A stretch of DNA of 64,000 bases from DATFQI01 sp963831105. Its GTDB lineage: Bacteria > Actinomycetota > Thermoleophilia > Solirubrobacterales > Solirubrobacteraceae. Positions 45,370 through 54,720 of this stretch are shown here, one piece after another. Below the pieces are notes generated by a model. It ran no database searches. It had not been told where the DNA came from and saw nothing but the letters and a program-made list of their open reading frames with translations. The translations under genes and the position numbers were made by a program. Each line of letters opens with the position of its first letter. Position 1 is the stretch's first letter. The stretch lies in NCBI GenBank assembly GCA_963831105.1, contig CAWHOS010000005.1, forward strand, positions 246,438-310,437. The letters run 5' to 3'.

Positions 45370-46296
45370 GTGAAGCTCCGTGCCGCGCTGGCGGCCCTGA
45401 TCGCGATCGGGGCGGCGGGACTCTCCGCCGCCCCCGCGGGGGCCGCCACGCGGCACTTCTGGGTGGCGGCGGTGCCCGTGAGCTGGAACATCGTGCCCAA
45501 CGGGCGCGACGCGATCATGGGCGTCCGCTACGACCCGTCGGAGACCGTCTTCGGAACGGTCGTCTACCGCCGCTTCAGCCGCGGCTGGAAGCACCCGATG
45601 CGCAACCTGCCGCCCGGCTCGGGCGACGACGACGGGATGCCGGGCCCGCTGATCCGCGCCCGTGCGGGCGACCGCATCCGGGTGCACTTCAAGAACCTCG
45701 ACACGCGCTTCAACCGCTCCCACTCGATGCACTTCCACGGCGTCCGCTACAAGCCGAGCTCCGACGGGGCCTACGTGCCCGGCTTCTCGGGCGGCGACGG
45801 CGACGTCAAGCCGGGGCGGACCTGGACCTACCGGCTGACCGCGCTGGCGAGCTCGGTCGGCGCCTGGCCCTACCACGACCACTCGCCGTCGATGCACGAG
45901 TCGATCGACGGCGGCATGTGGGGGATGCTCTCGATCCGCGGCCGCCGCGAGCGCCTGCCGGACCGCGAGTTCGTCGTCGTGTTCGCGCCGATGGGCCGCT
46001 TCCAGGGCATCGACGGCCGCGCCTTCGTCGGCAACACGCCGGTGTTCACCGCCTTCCCGGGCCAGCGCATCCAGTGGGACGTGATGGCGATGGGCTCCGA
46101 GCACCACACCTTCCACGTCCACGGCCACCGCTGGCTCGAGCATGGCGTCCCGGTCGACACGAAGACCGTCGGCCCGGCGGAGAGCTTCCGCATCCGCTGG
46201 CGCGAGCGCGACCCCGGGACCTGGCTCTACCACTGCCACGTCGAGACCCACATGGAGCAGGGCATGATCGGCATCTACCGGGTGCGGCGCCGATGA
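45370..46296 (+). CDS. Secreted two-domain multicopper oxidase (small laccase-like)
   Basis: 308 residues from GTG 45370 with a signal peptide (ALAALIAIGAAGLSAAPAGA). The four copper-ligand blocks are SHSMHFHGVRY, WPYHDHS, EHHTFHVHGHRW and WLYHCHVETHMEQGM (type 1 His-Cys-His-Met). The length and two cupredoxin domains fit bacterial two-domain laccases or copper oxidases that work as trimers outside the cell. It lies between two cupredoxin genes with tight junctions, so electron transfer among the three is likely. Confidence 0.92.
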   Translation: MKLRAALAALIAIGAAGLSAAPAGAATRHFWVAAVPVSWNIVPNGRDAIMGVRYDPSETVFGTVVYRRFSRGWKHPMRNLPPGSGDDDGMPGPLIRARAGDRIRVHFKNLDTRFNRSHSMHFHGVRYKPSSDGAYVPGFSGGDGDVKPGRTWTYRLTALASSVGAWPYHDHSPSMHESIDGGMWGMLSIRGRRERLPDREFVVVFAPMGRFQGIDGRAFVGNTPVFTAFPGQRIQWDVMAMGSEHHTFHVHGHRWLEHGVPVDTKTVGPAESFRIRWRERDPGTWLYHCHVETHMEQGMIGIYRVRRR

Positions 46297-47156
46297 GGCG
46301 CGCGCTGATCGCCGCCGTCGCCGTGCTGGCGCTCTCGCCCGCCGCCGCGACGGCGCAGCACGATCACGGCGGCGCGCCGGGCGGCGCGGAGATCTCGATC
46401 GGGTACGCGGCGTTCGACCCGCCGTTCGCCGACGTGCTGCGCGGCGAGACTGTGCGCTGGGACAACGTCAGCGCCCGCCGCCACGACGTCGCGGCCGTCG
46501 ACGGCAGCTTCATCTCCGGCGTGCTCGGCGGCGGGGCGGCGTTCTCGCACCCGTTCGGCGCGGCCGGGGAGGTCGCCTACTTCTGCACGATCCACCCGTT
46601 CATGCGCGGCGCCGTCAGCGTGCGCGAGCTGCTGCTGGACGCGCCCGCCGAGCCGGCCGTGCCCGGACGGCCGTTCCCGCTGCGCGGCCGCACGGCGCTG
46701 GCCGCCGGCACGCCGATCACGATCGAGGCCGACGAGGGCGGCGGCTACGCCCCGGTCGGCGCGACCACGGCCGGCGGGGACGGGACGTTCCGCGCCGACC
46801 TGCGGCCGCGCGCCTCCGGGCAGCTGCGGGCCGTCTCGGGCGCCGCGGCCAGCCAGGCCGTGCCGCTGCTGGTGCTCGACCGCAAGCTCGCCGCCACGGG
46901 CCGCTCCGCGCGCGGCCGCAGCGTCGTGCGGGTGCACGTGACGCCGCCCGGACACGGCGGCACGGTCGTGCTCCAGCTGCGCCTGCGCGACCGCTTCGGC
47001 TGGTGGCCCGTCAAGCGCGCGGAGCTCGACCACCACGGTCACGCCCGCTTCAAGCTGCGCACGCCGCGGCGCGTGCGCGCCCGCGTCGTGCTCACGCTGG
47101 CCGACGGCGCGACGCCGCTGGCCGTCAGCGCGCCGCTGCGACTCGGCCGCGGATGA
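46293..47156 (+). CDS. Secreted cupredoxin-domain protein
   Basis: 287 residues. Signal peptide (LIAAVAVLALSPAAATAQ), then His-rich HDHGG, then a plastocyanin-like domain (LRGETVRWDNVSARRHDVAAVDG ... VAYFCTIHPFMRGAVSV) with ligands His, Cys, His, Met. A C-terminal region of about 160 residues is beta-rich (FPLRGRTALAAGTPITIEADEGGG, PLLVLDRKLAATGRS), perhaps Ig-like repeats. Its start overlaps the oxidase stop (ATGA). The 3' end overlaps the convergent oxidoreductase by 32 bases. Confidence 0.87.
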   Translation: MRRALIAAVAVLALSPAAATAQHDHGGAPGGAEISIGYAAFDPPFADVLRGETVRWDNVSARRHDVAAVDGSFISGVLGGGAAFSHPFGAAGEVAYFCTIHPFMRGAVSVRELLLDAPAEPAVPGRPFPLRGRTALAAGTPITIEADEGGGYAPVGATTAGGDGTFRADLRPRASGQLRAVSGAAASQAVPLLVLDRKLAATGRSARGRSVVRVHVTPPGHGGTVVLQLRLRDRFGWWPVKRAELDHHGHARFKLRTPRRVRARVVLTLADGATPLAVSAPLRLGRG

Positions 47157-48615
47157 CCGCCATCGCGGCGTTGTGGCCGGGGATGCCGCTGACGCCGCCG
47201 CCGCGGCGCGCGCCGGCCCCGCACAGCAGCACCCGCGGGTGCGCGGTCTCCACGCCCCAGCTGCCCGGCTCGTCGCCGTCCTCGGCGTAGGGCCACGCGA
47301 GGTCGCGATGGAAGATGTTGCCGGCCGGAAGGCCGAGCTCGGCCTCCAGCTCGAGCGGGGTGCGGGCCTCCAGGCACGGCTCGCCGTCGGGCGCGCGCCA
47401 GAGGCAGTCGGCGACCGGCTCGGCGAGCACGGAGTCCAGCGAGCGCAGCGTCGCCTCGACGGCGCGCGCCTTCGCGCCGGGGTCGGCGAACAGCCGCGCG
47501 GGCATGTGCAGGCCGAAGCAGGTCAGCGTCTGGGCGCCCGCCGCGCGCAGCTCGGGCCCGAGGATCGTCGGGTCCGTGAGCGAGTGGCAGTAGATCTCGC
47601 ACGGCGGCAGCGCCGGGATCTCGCCGCGGTCGGCCTGCTCGTAGGCGGCCTGGAGCTGCGTCGCGGACTCGTTGACGTGGAACGTGCCCGCGAAGGCCTC
47701 GCGCGGGTCGACGGCCTCGTCGCGCAGCCGCGGCAGCCGTGAGAGCAGCATGTTGAGCTTGAGCTGGGCGCCCTCGGCGGGCGGCTCGGGCTCCGGCTCG
47801 CCGAGCAGCCGGGCGAGCACGGGCGGGGCGACGGTGGCGAGCACGTGCCCGGCGGCGGCCGAGCCGCCCTCCCAGCGGACCTCGCCGTCGGGGTCGATCG
47901 CGGTCACCTCGACGCCGCAGCGGATCTCCGCGCCGGCGTCCAGCGCGGCCCGGGCGAGCGCGTCGGTGAGCGCGCCCATCCCGCCGACGGGCACGTCCCA
48001 GTGTCCGTCGCCGTTGCCGATCACGTGGTAGAGGAAGCAGCGGTTCTGGCGCAGCGAGGGCTCGTGCGCGGCGGCGAAGGTCCCGATCAGCCCGTCCGTG
48101 AGCGCGATGCCGCGCTCCACGTCGTCCTCGAAGGCCGCCTCGACCGCCTCCCCGAGCGGGCGCTCGAACAGCGCCTCCCAGGCGGCGTCCTCGGCCACCT
48201 CGGCGCGCAGGTCGTCGCGCGAGGGGAGCGGCTGCGTGAGCGTGGGGAACACGCGCCGGCCGACCCGCGCCGTCATCGCGTAGAAGTCGCGCCAGGCGTC
48301 GTGCGGCGCGGCGTCCGTGCGCACGAGCAGGCCGCCGCCGTCGGGGCGCGGCGTGTAGGAGGAGATCGCGCGCCGGCGCAGCTCGACCTCCAGGCCGAGG
48401 TCGCGCGCGATCGCCCGCGGCAGCAGCGAGACGAGGTAGGAGTAGCGCGACAGGCGCGCGTCCACGCCGGGCCACGGGCGCTCGGACACGGCCGCGCCGC
48501 CGGTGTGCCCGCGGCGCTCGAGCACGAGCACGGAGCGCCCGGCGCGGGCGAGGTAGGCAGCGGCGACGAGCCCGTTGTGGCCGCCGCCGACGATCACGGC
48601 GTCGTGGCGCGTCAT
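47125..48615 (-). CDS. FAD-dependent phytoene desaturase-like oxidoreductase
   Basis: 496 residues from ATG 48615 (MTRHDAVIVGGGHNGLVAAAYLARAG, the FAD-binding beta-alpha-beta). EVELRRRAISSYTPRPDGGG and the closing VLLCGAGARRGGGVSGIPGHNAAMAVI are typical of the CrtI/RETSAT-like family. Members include carotene desaturases and pyridine nucleotide-disulfide oxidoreductase domain-2-type proteins; without other crt genes nearby carotenoid synthesis is not proven. Confidence 0.9.
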   Translation of the reverse strand: MTRHDAVIVGGGHNGLVAAAYLARAGRSVLVLERRGHTGGAAVSERPWPGVDARLSRYSYLVSLLPRAIARDLGLEVELRRRAISSYTPRPDGGGLLVRTDAAPHDAWRDFYAMTARVGRRVFPTLTQPLPSRDDLRAEVAEDAAWEALFERPLGEAVEAAFEDDVERGIALTDGLIGTFAAAHEPSLRQNRCFLYHVIGNGDGHWDVPVGGMGALTDALARAALDAGAEIRCGVEVTAIDPDGEVRWEGGSAAAGHVLATVAPPVLARLLGEPEPEPPAEGAQLKLNMLLSRLPRLRDEAVDPREAFAGTFHVNESATQLQAAYEQADRGEIPALPPCEIYCHSLTDPTILGPELRAAGAQTLTCFGLHMPARLFADPGAKARAVEATLRSLDSVLAEPVADCLWRAPDGEPCLEARTPLELEAELGLPAGNIFHRDLAWPYAEDGDEPGSWGVETAHPRVLLCGAGARRGGGVSGIPGHNAAMAVIRGRVAAAR

Positions 48616-48662
48616 GACGGCGCGCCACGATACTCGGCGGCCGTCGCGGGTAAGCCCCTGGC

Positions 48663-49088
48663 ATGGCCAGACAGGACGCATCCCATCTCTTCGGCGACGA
48701 GCATGTCCGCAGCTACCGCGAGACCGGCGGCGAGGTCGGTCACGACTGGAAGAAGGGCACCTCGATCCTCCTGCTCACCACGAAGGGCCGCAAGAGCGGC
48801 GAGGAGCGCACGACGCCGCTGATCTACGGCACCTCCAACGGCGACTACGCGATCGTCGCCTCCAACGGCGGCTCCGACGAGCCGCCCGGCTGGTACGCCA
48901 ACATCAAGGAGGACCCGGACGTCGAGGTCCAGGTGCTCGACGACGTCTTCCCGGCGCGCGCCCGCACGGCGACGGCCGACGAGAAGGCCGAGCTGTGGGA
49001 CCAGATGGTCGGCCACTGGCCCGACTACGACGACTACCAGTCCAAGACGGACCGCGAGATCCCCATCGTGCTGCTCGAGCGCCGCTGA
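48663..49088 (+). CDS. Deazaflavin (F420)-dependent nitroreductase/quinone reductase family protein
   Basis: 141 residues. TSILLLTTKGRKSGEERTTPLIYGTSNGDYAIVASNGGSDEPPGWYANIKEDPDVEVQV is the Ddn-family signature (GRKSG loop binding F420 phosphate; GWYxNI motif). TADEKAELWDQMVGHWPDYDDYQSKTDREIPIVLLERR closes the family pattern. It is expected to use reduced F420 to reduce quinones or related compounds, often in oxidative stress. F420 use is inferred from the family. Confidence 0.93.
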   Translation: MARQDASHLFGDEHVRSYRETGGEVGHDWKKGTSILLLTTKGRKSGEERTTPLIYGTSNGDYAIVASNGGSDEPPGWYANIKEDPDVEVQVLDDVFPARARTATADEKAELWDQMVGHWPDYDDYQSKTDREIPIVLLERR

Positions 49089-49108
49089 AGTCACTATCGT
49101 CTCGGGAA

Positions 49109-49273
49109 ATGTTGACCTTCGCGGACATCGCGCTCGAGACGACGATCGTCTACGTCCTCATCTGGGGCATCCTGTTCCCGGCGTTCGTGACCGGCCTGAT
49201 CGCCTACGCGATCGTGATCGGCAGCGGCGAGAAGCAGGACAACGACGAGCACCGCCGCTTCCCGCGGCTCTAG
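49109..49273 (+). CDS. Small single-pass membrane protein (54 residues)
   Basis: MLTFADIALETTIVYVLIWG continues with ILFPAFVTGLIAYAIVIGSGEKQDNDEH, so residues of about 10-38 form one or two membrane helices and the tail is charged. It starts 20 bases after the Ddn-family gene and ends by overlapping the stop of the convergent alcohol dehydrogenase. The clean hydrophobic pattern and polar tail make it more likely real than random. No family is recognised. Confidence 0.65.
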   Translation: MLTFADIALETTIVYVLIWGILFPAFVTGLIAYAIVIGSGEKQDNDEHRRFPRL

Positions 49274-50304
49274 TCCGCGACGATCACGGTGATGCCCTCG
49301 GCCGGCCGGTCCATGGCCGCGAGGGCGGCGCCGGCCTCCTCGAGCGCGATCCGGCGGCCGATCAGCCGCGCCGGGTCGACGGCGCCCGAGGCCACGAGCC
49401 GCAGCAGCGCCGGATAGTCGCGCACCGGCATGCCGTGCACGCCGGCGATCTCGAGCTCGCGGGAGATCAGCTCGGCCATCGGCACGCGCGCCTCGCGCTC
49501 GTCGCCCGCGAGCAGGCCGACCTGCACGTGGCGGCCGCGGCGGCGCAGCGAGCGCACCGAGGCGGCCGCGGTCGCGGCGCTGCCGATCGCGTCGACCGAC
49601 ACGTGGGCGCCGCCGCCCGTGAGCTCGCGGATCCGCTCCGCGACGTCGCCCTCGCGCGCGTCGAACGCCTGCACGGCGCCGAGATCGGCGGCGCGCGCAA
49701 GCGGGCCGGGCGCCACGTCGACGGCCACGACCCGGGCGCCCAGCGCGCGGGCGAGCATCACAACCGACAGCCCGACCCCGCCGCAGCCATGGACGGCGAG
49801 CCAGTCGCCGGCGCGCACGCCGCCGCGCTCGCCGACCGCTGCGAACGCGGTCATGAAGCGGCAGCCGAGCGCGGCGGCCGCCTCGAAGCCGAGCCCCTCG
49901 GGGAGCGGCACGCAGTTGAGGTCGGCGACGGGCACCAGCACGCGCTCGGCGAACGACCCCCAGCCCGTGAAGCCCGGCTGGTAGTCGCGCTCGCAGATCT
50001 GCGTGTGGCCGAGCCGGCACGGCTCGCATGCGCCGCAGCCGCAGCAGAACGGCGCTGTCACGCGGTTGCCGGGCTCGACCCCGCGCACCTGCGGCCCGAC
50101 CCGCGCGACCACGCCGGCGAACTCGTGGCCGGGCACGTGGGGGAGGGCGATCGAGGCGTCGTGCCCCATCCAGCCGTGCCAGTCGCTGCGGCACAGCCCG
50201 GTGGCGCGCACCTCCACGAGCGCCCCGTCCGGCGGCAGCTCGGGCTCGCGGACCTCCTCGAGCCGCAGGGGCTCGCGGAACGCGTGCATCACCGCGGCGC
50301 GCAC
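49270..50304 (-). CDS. Zinc-binding alcohol dehydrogenase (MDR family)
   Basis: 344 residues from GTG 50304 (VRAAVMHAFREP); ATG 50289 is possible. Catalytic zinc ligands are in LCRSDWHGW and PGHEFAGVV, the structural zinc cysteines in CCGCGACEPCRLGHTQIC, and the cofactor loop is GCGGVGLSVV. It begins 2 bases after the stop of the SDR gene, so both enzymes are co-transcribed. They could act in sequence on an alcohol/ketone pair. Confidence 0.93.
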   Translation of the reverse strand: MRAAVMHAFREPLRLEEVREPELPPDGALVEVRATGLCRSDWHGWMGHDASIALPHVPGHEFAGVVARVGPQVRGVEPGNRVTAPFCCGCGACEPCRLGHTQICERDYQPGFTGWGSFAERVLVPVADLNCVPLPEGLGFEAAAALGCRFMTAFAAVGERGGVRAGDWLAVHGCGGVGLSVVMLARALGARVVAVDVAPGPLARAADLGAVQAFDAREGDVAERIRELTGGGAHVSVDAIGSAATAAASVRSLRRRGRHVQVGLLAGDEREARVPMAELISRELEIAGVHGMPVRDYPALLRLVASGAVDPARLIGRRIALEEAGAALAAMDRPAEGITVIVAD

Positions 50305-50306
50305 GG

Positions 50307-51065
50307 CTAGCGGCGGGGCCTGAGGCGGAGGTCCTGCATGCCGCCGTCGACAGCGAGCGTCGTGCCCGTCGTCGAGCCCGAGCGCGGGCCCGCGAGGTAG
50401 GCGACGGCGCCGGCGACCTCCTCCGGCGAGACGAGCCGGCCGTGCGGCTGGCGGGCTTCGAGCGCGGCGCGCTCGGCCGCCGGGTCGTCCGCGCGGTCCA
50501 GCAGGCGGCCGATCCAGGGCGTGTCCGCGGTGCCGGGGTTGACGCAGTTGACGCGGATCCCCTCGGCGAGGTGGTCGGCCGCCATCGCGCGCGTGAGCGC
50601 CAGCACGGCGCCCTTCGTCGCGCTGTAGAGCGCCCGCTGAGGGAGACCGGCGGTGGCGGCGACCGAGCCCGTGTTGACGATCGCCGCCGACGGCGAGCGC
50701 CGCAGGGCCGGCAGCGCGGCGCGGCTCGTGCGCACCATCCCGAGCAGGTTCACGTCCAGCACGCGCGCCCACTCCTCGTCGTCGTTGTCCTCGACCGTCC
50801 CCTGCGCGCCGATGCCGGCGTTGTTGACCAGCACGTCGAGGCGGCCCAGCTCGGAGAGCACCCGCTCGATCGCCGCGCGCACCGAGGTGTCGTCGCCGAC
50901 GTCGGCGCGCAGGGCCAGCGCGTGCGGCGAGCCCTCGCCCGGGTCTTGGAGGTCGAGCACCGCGACGCGGGCGCCCTGGGCGGTGAGCTCGGCCACCACG
51001 GCCGCGCCGATGCCCGAGGCGCCACCGGTCACCGCCGCCACGAGGCCGTCGAAGTCGCGCGTCAT
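50307..51065 (-). CDS. SDR-family oxidoreductase
   Basis: 252 residues from ATG 51065. VTGGASGIGAAV (NAD(P) loop), NNAG, NTGSVAATAG (Ser), YSATK (Tyr/Lys), and NPGTADTPW; in contrast to the SDR at 35234 the catalytic tetrad is intact. The closing GTTLAVDGGMQ is typical of the classical group. First gene of a two-gene operon with the alcohol dehydrogenase; divergent from the cyclase gene 49 bases away. Confidence 0.93.
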   Translation of the reverse strand: MTRDFDGLVAAVTGGASGIGAAVVAELTAQGARVAVLDLQDPGEGSPHALALRADVGDDTSVRAAIERVLSELGRLDVLVNNAGIGAQGTVEDNDDEEWARVLDVNLLGMVRTSRAALPALRRSPSAAIVNTGSVAATAGLPQRALYSATKGAVLALTRAMAADHLAEGIRVNCVNPGTADTPWIGRLLDRADDPAAERAALEARQPHGRLVSPEEVAGAVAYLAGPRSGSTTGTTLAVDGGMQDLRLRPRR

Positions 51066-51114
51066 GGCCGAACTTCTACCGCACCGGTCCGGTGCGGCCG
51101 CTACATTCGCGCCG

Positions 51115-52536
51115 ATGGCCACGTCGGCAGTTCAGCGCGGGGCGCCGGCGATCGGGCCCGCGCCGCGCGGGGGCCGCTGGCTCGTCGTCGCCGCCGGGGT
51201 GGCGGCGGCGCTGCTGCCGATCGTCGGCTTCGCCTCGCTGCTGCTGCGCGAGCAGCTCGACCCCGACTTCTCGAACCCGCAGCTGCATTTCACGCTGTTC
51301 CTCGCGGTCGGGGCGGGGCTGCTGATCATCGCCTACGACGCCGGTGAGTCGGCCCACCGGCGGGGCGACGCGCGGGTGCTGCTGATCTCGCTGGCGTTCC
51401 TGGCCACCGGCGCGTTCCTGATGCTGCACGCGTTCGGCACCGCGGACGTGCTGTTCAAGACCGAGCGGGCGGGCTTCAAGGTGGCGATCCCGATCGGCCT
51501 GCTGCTCTCCGCGGGGTTCGCGCTCGCCTCGGCGTTCGCCGACGCGCGGCCGTGGTTCCCGGCGGCCGTCGTCCGGCGCCGGGCGCTGCTCTGGCGCCTC
51601 GTGCTCGGCGCGGCCGCGATCTGGCTCGCGTGGACGTGGCTCGAGCTGCCGCCGCTCGACCGCCCCACCAACGAGGGCGGCACCAAGGACGCGCTGGCGG
51701 TGCTCGCGGCCGTCGCGACGGTCGCCTACGCGGTCGCCTCGCTGCGCTACCTGGTCGTCTATCGCGGCAAGCTCGGGCTGCTGCCGGCGAGCGTCGCCGC
51801 CTGCTTCGCGCTGCTCGCCGAGGCGATGATCGGCGTCGCGATCACGGGCGAGCGCGCGTGGCACGCGAGCTGGTGGGAGTGGCACGGGCTGATCGTGCTC
51901 GCCTACGTCGTCGTCGCCTACGCGGCGCGGCGCGAGTGGCGCGACGAGCGCTTCCGCAACCTCTACCTCGCCACCACGCGCGAGCGCGGGGAGGAGGTCA
52001 GCGTGCTCTTCAGCGATCTCGCCGGCTTCACCACCTTCAGCGAGCGCAGCACGCCGGCCGAGGTCGCGACCGTGCTCAACACCTACTACGCGATGGCCGC
52101 CCCGCTGATCTCGCGCCGCTTCGGCGGCGAGCTGGAGAAGTTCATGGGCGACGGGATGATGGCCACGTTCAACTCGCGCGGCGACCAGCCCGACCACGCG
52201 GAGCGCGCGGCCGGCGCGGCGCTCGCCATGCAGGAGGAGATCGGCCGGCTCGCGGACGCCAACCCCGGCTGGCCGCGGCTGCGGATCGGCATCAACTCCG
52301 GCGAGGCGATGGTCCGCGAGATGGGCGGCCACGGCTTCGTCGCCTACGCGGTGATCGGCGACACCGTCAACACGGCGTCGCGGCTCGAGGGCCAGGCACC
52401 CGTCGGGGGCGTGCTGATCGGCGAGCGCACGCGCGAGCTGCTGCCCGACGGCACGCGGGCCGAGCCGGTCACGGACGTGCGCGTGAAGGGCAAGGAGGCG
52501 ACCCTGGACGCCTTCCTGCTGCAGGCGCTTCCCTGA
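51115..52536 (+). CDS. Membrane class III adenylate/guanylate cyclase
   Basis: 473 residues. The N-terminal half has about seven hydrophobic helices (for example VVAAGVAAALLPIVGFASLLL, HFTLFLAVGAGLLIIAY, VLAAVATVAYAVASLRYLVVY). The C-terminal catalytic domain has EVSVLFSDLAGFTTFSER (metal Asp), EKFMGDGMMATF (second Asp) and VIGDTVNTASRLEGQAP. This fits membrane-bound cyclases making cAMP. No signal-receiver gene is nearby. Its 3' end overlaps the convergent membrane-protein gene by 68 bases. Confidence 0.93.
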   Translation: MATSAVQRGAPAIGPAPRGGRWLVVAAGVAAALLPIVGFASLLLREQLDPDFSNPQLHFTLFLAVGAGLLIIAYDAGESAHRRGDARVLLISLAFLATGAFLMLHAFGTADVLFKTERAGFKVAIPIGLLLSAGFALASAFADARPWFPAAVVRRRALLWRLVLGAAAIWLAWTWLELPPLDRPTNEGGTKDALAVLAAVATVAYAVASLRYLVVYRGKLGLLPASVAACFALLAEAMIGVAITGERAWHASWWEWHGLIVLAYVVVAYAARREWRDERFRNLYLATTRERGEEVSVLFSDLAGFTTFSERSTPAEVATVLNTYYAMAAPLISRRFGGELEKFMGDGMMATFNSRGDQPDHAERAAGAALAMQEEIGRLADANPGWPRLRIGINSGEAMVREMGGHGFVAYAVIGDTVNTASRLEGQAPVGGVLIGERTRELLPDGTRAEPVTDVRVKGKEATLDAFLLQALP

Positions 52537-53131
52537 CCTCCAGCCACGGCATCGCGCGGTGCACGAGCGGGCCGATCGCGAGCGCGAAGGCCACGGTCCC
52601 GACGCCGACGCTGCCACCCAGCAGCCAGCCCGCGACGAGCACCGTCAGCTCGATCCCGGCGCGCGCCGCGCCCATCGGGATCCCGCGCGCGGCAAGCCCG
52701 GTCATCAGCCCGTCGCGCGGGCCGGGGCCCCAGCCCGCGCCGACGTAGAGCCCGGTCGCGACCGCCGAGGCGAGGATCGCGACGACCATGAACAGGCCCT
52801 GCTCGAAAGTGCCGTGGGCGGCGGGGATCCAGGCGACGCCGAGGTCGATCACGGGGCCGACGACGATCGCGTTGGCGAACGTGCCGAGGCCGGGGCGCTG
52901 GCGCAGCGGCACCCACGCCGCCAGCAGCGCCAGCGAGCTGATGATCGTGACCTGCCCGATCGTGAGGTCGACGTGGCGGGTGATGCCCTGGTGGAAGACG
53001 TTCCACGGGTCCAGGCCCGCGTGCGCCTCCAGCAGCAGGGCCATGGCCAGCCCGAACAGCACGAGGCCGGAGAGCAGGCGGACCGAGCGCTCGACGGGGC
53101 GGTCGTAGCGACCGGTCACGATGGTCCGCAC
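52469..53131 (-). CDS. YczE/YyaS/YitT-family integral membrane protein
   Basis: 220 residues with about five helices (LLSGLVLFGLAMALLLEA, LTIGQVTIISSLALLAAWVPL, FANAIVVGPVIDLGVAWI, GLFMVVAILASAVATGLYV). LDPWNVFHQGITRHVDLTIG and GWGPGPRDGLMTGL match the YczE-type family of unknown function, often linked to transport or to antibiotic-production loci. It overlaps the cyclase 3' end by 68 bases, and the conserved part ends before that overlap. Confidence 0.85.
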   Translation of the reverse strand: MRTIVTGRYDRPVERSVRLLSGLVLFGLAMALLLEAHAGLDPWNVFHQGITRHVDLTIGQVTIISSLALLAAWVPLRQRPGLGTFANAIVVGPVIDLGVAWIPAAHGTFEQGLFMVVAILASAVATGLYVGAGWGPGPRDGLMTGLAARGIPMGAARAGIELTVLVAGWLLGGSVGVGTVAFALAIGPLVHRAMPWLEVREAPAAGRRPGSPPCPSRARP

Positions 53132-53181
53132 GTGAACGCACCATAGAGGCCGGTAAGGGCGCTCCGGTCTACCTTGGCGGC

Positions 53182-54157
53182 ATGGTCGCCCGTGTTGCCG
53201 CGCTGCTGCTCGGAGTGCTCGCCGTCGCCGGCGTGCTCGGCTCCGCCTCGGCCCAGGATCCGGGGAGCGTCGGCACCGGACCGCCGCCTCCGCCGCCGTC
53301 TGCCGATCCCGGCGCCGGACCGGCGGCCTTCCTGGGTCACTTCGAGGACCGCGTCCTGCTCCTCGACGCGCAAGGGCGCGTGACGCGGGTCCTGCCGCGC
53401 TCGGCCGAGCGGGTCGTCGCCTGCCCCGGCTCCCGGCGGCTCGTGGAGACGCAGGACTGGTCCGGGGTGGTCCGCGTGAAGCGTCTCGACGGCAGGGCGC
53501 TGTGGCGGCAGCGGATCCCGATCCAGGGCCTCGCGGGCGTGGCGTGCCTGGACCCGCAGGGGCGGAGGGTCGCGGTGGTGACCGAGTCCGACAAGGTGCC
53601 GACCCGGACGCTGCGGATCGTCTCGCGCCGCGGTGTCCGGGCGGTTCTCCGCATCCACGGCGAGACGCCGCTGCTCACGCGCGATCGCCTGTACCTCACG
53701 AGCCGCGACGGCCTGGAGGTGCGCACGCTGCCGGGCGCGCGGGTCGTGCGCCGGCTTCCCGAGCCGCCGTACGCGCACCAGGTGTTGCCCTCGCCGGACG
53801 GCCGCCGGCTCGCGATGACGCACCTCACCGAGGGGCTGCGCTTCCGCTCGTGGCTCGTCGACGCCCGCACCGGCGGCGGTCCGCCGGATCGCCATCCCGC
53901 GGGTGACCGTGCTCGGCTGGGTCGCGAGGGACCGACTCGCCGTCCGCTCCGACCGGAAGCTGCGGATCCTCGACATGCGGTTGCGCGAGCGGACGGTCGT
54001 CGACGGCTTCAAGGATCTCAGCGCCGTGATCACGCGTGCGGGCGACATCGTCACGACGGACGGGACGGCGCTCGTCGCGGTCCGCCGCGGCTCGCAGCAG
54101 ATCGAGCGGATCGGGACCGTTCCCGAGGGCGTGTCGGTGTACGCCGCGCTCCGCTGA
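53182..54157 (+). pseudogene. Secreted beta-propeller-like protein, one frameshift
   Basis: Frame 1 (ATG 53182) begins with a signal peptide (VAALLLGVLAVAGVLGSASA) and a Pro-rich stretch, then strands such as FLGHFEDRVLLLDAQGRVTRVLP, RRVAVVTESDKVPTRTLRIV and LPSPDGRRLAMTHL. Near 53878 an extra base moves the sequence into the next frame: IAIPRVTVLGWVARDRLAVRSDRKLRILDMRLRERTVVDGF, ending at 54157. The joined protein would be about 324 residues. The repeat type is WD40/PQQ-like; function unknown. Confidence 0.65.
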
Positions 54158-54270
54158 ACGGCCACACGGCGGAGGTGGGGTCGAGGCCCATCAGCCGCGT
54201 CGAGATCGACCCGCCGGGCGACGACGACGCGGTCGACATGACCGACGAGGTCTGCAGACCTGGTGAGCCG

Positions 54271-54678
54271 TCAGTCGTTGGCGGGCGCGCGCCCCTCGTG
54301 GCGCGCGAGCCCGTCGTCGGGGATCGGCTCCCACTCGCATGCCGACTCGACTCGCTGGCGGTAGGTCGGGCGGATCCCGTGGCCGGGATCGAGCGCGCCG
54401 AGCCGCACGGCCCAATGGCGCTTCTCCGGGTCGTGGCTGAACAGCGCGCTCCCGCAGGTCCCGCAGAAGAGCTTCGCGAAGCCCTGCTCGGGCTGCCACG
54501 TGCGGACGTGCTCCTCGCCGGCGACGATCCGCAGCGCCTCCGCGGGGACCCGCGCCTGCGCGGAGGCCGCCGTCCCGGTGCGCCGCTGGCAGCGGGTGCA
54601 GTGGCAGTAGCCGGCGCTCAGCGGCTCGCCGACGAGCTCGAAGCGGACGGCGCCGCACAGGCAGCCGCCGGTGATCAC
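54271..54678 (-). CDS. GFA-domain protein (CENP-V/GFA zinc fold)
   Basis: 135 residues from GTG 54678. Zinc ligands: GGCLCGAVRF, YCHCTRCQR and FCGTCGSALF, the standard pattern of the GFA family. Members were named for glutathione-dependent formaldehyde activation, but most have no tested activity. A start further upstream would run into the divergent VOC gene at 54721. It is convergent with the propeller-like gene. Confidence 0.9.
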   Translation of the reverse strand: MITGGCLCGAVRFELVGEPLSAGYCHCTRCQRRTGTAASAQARVPAEALRIVAGEEHVRTWQPEQGFAKLFCGTCGSALFSHDPEKRHWAVRLGALDPGHGIRPTYRQRVESACEWEPIPDDGLARHEGRAPAND

Positions 54679-54720
54679 CTCGCCGTCCCCGTGCGCCCGG
54701 GCGCCTGCGACACTCCCTGC

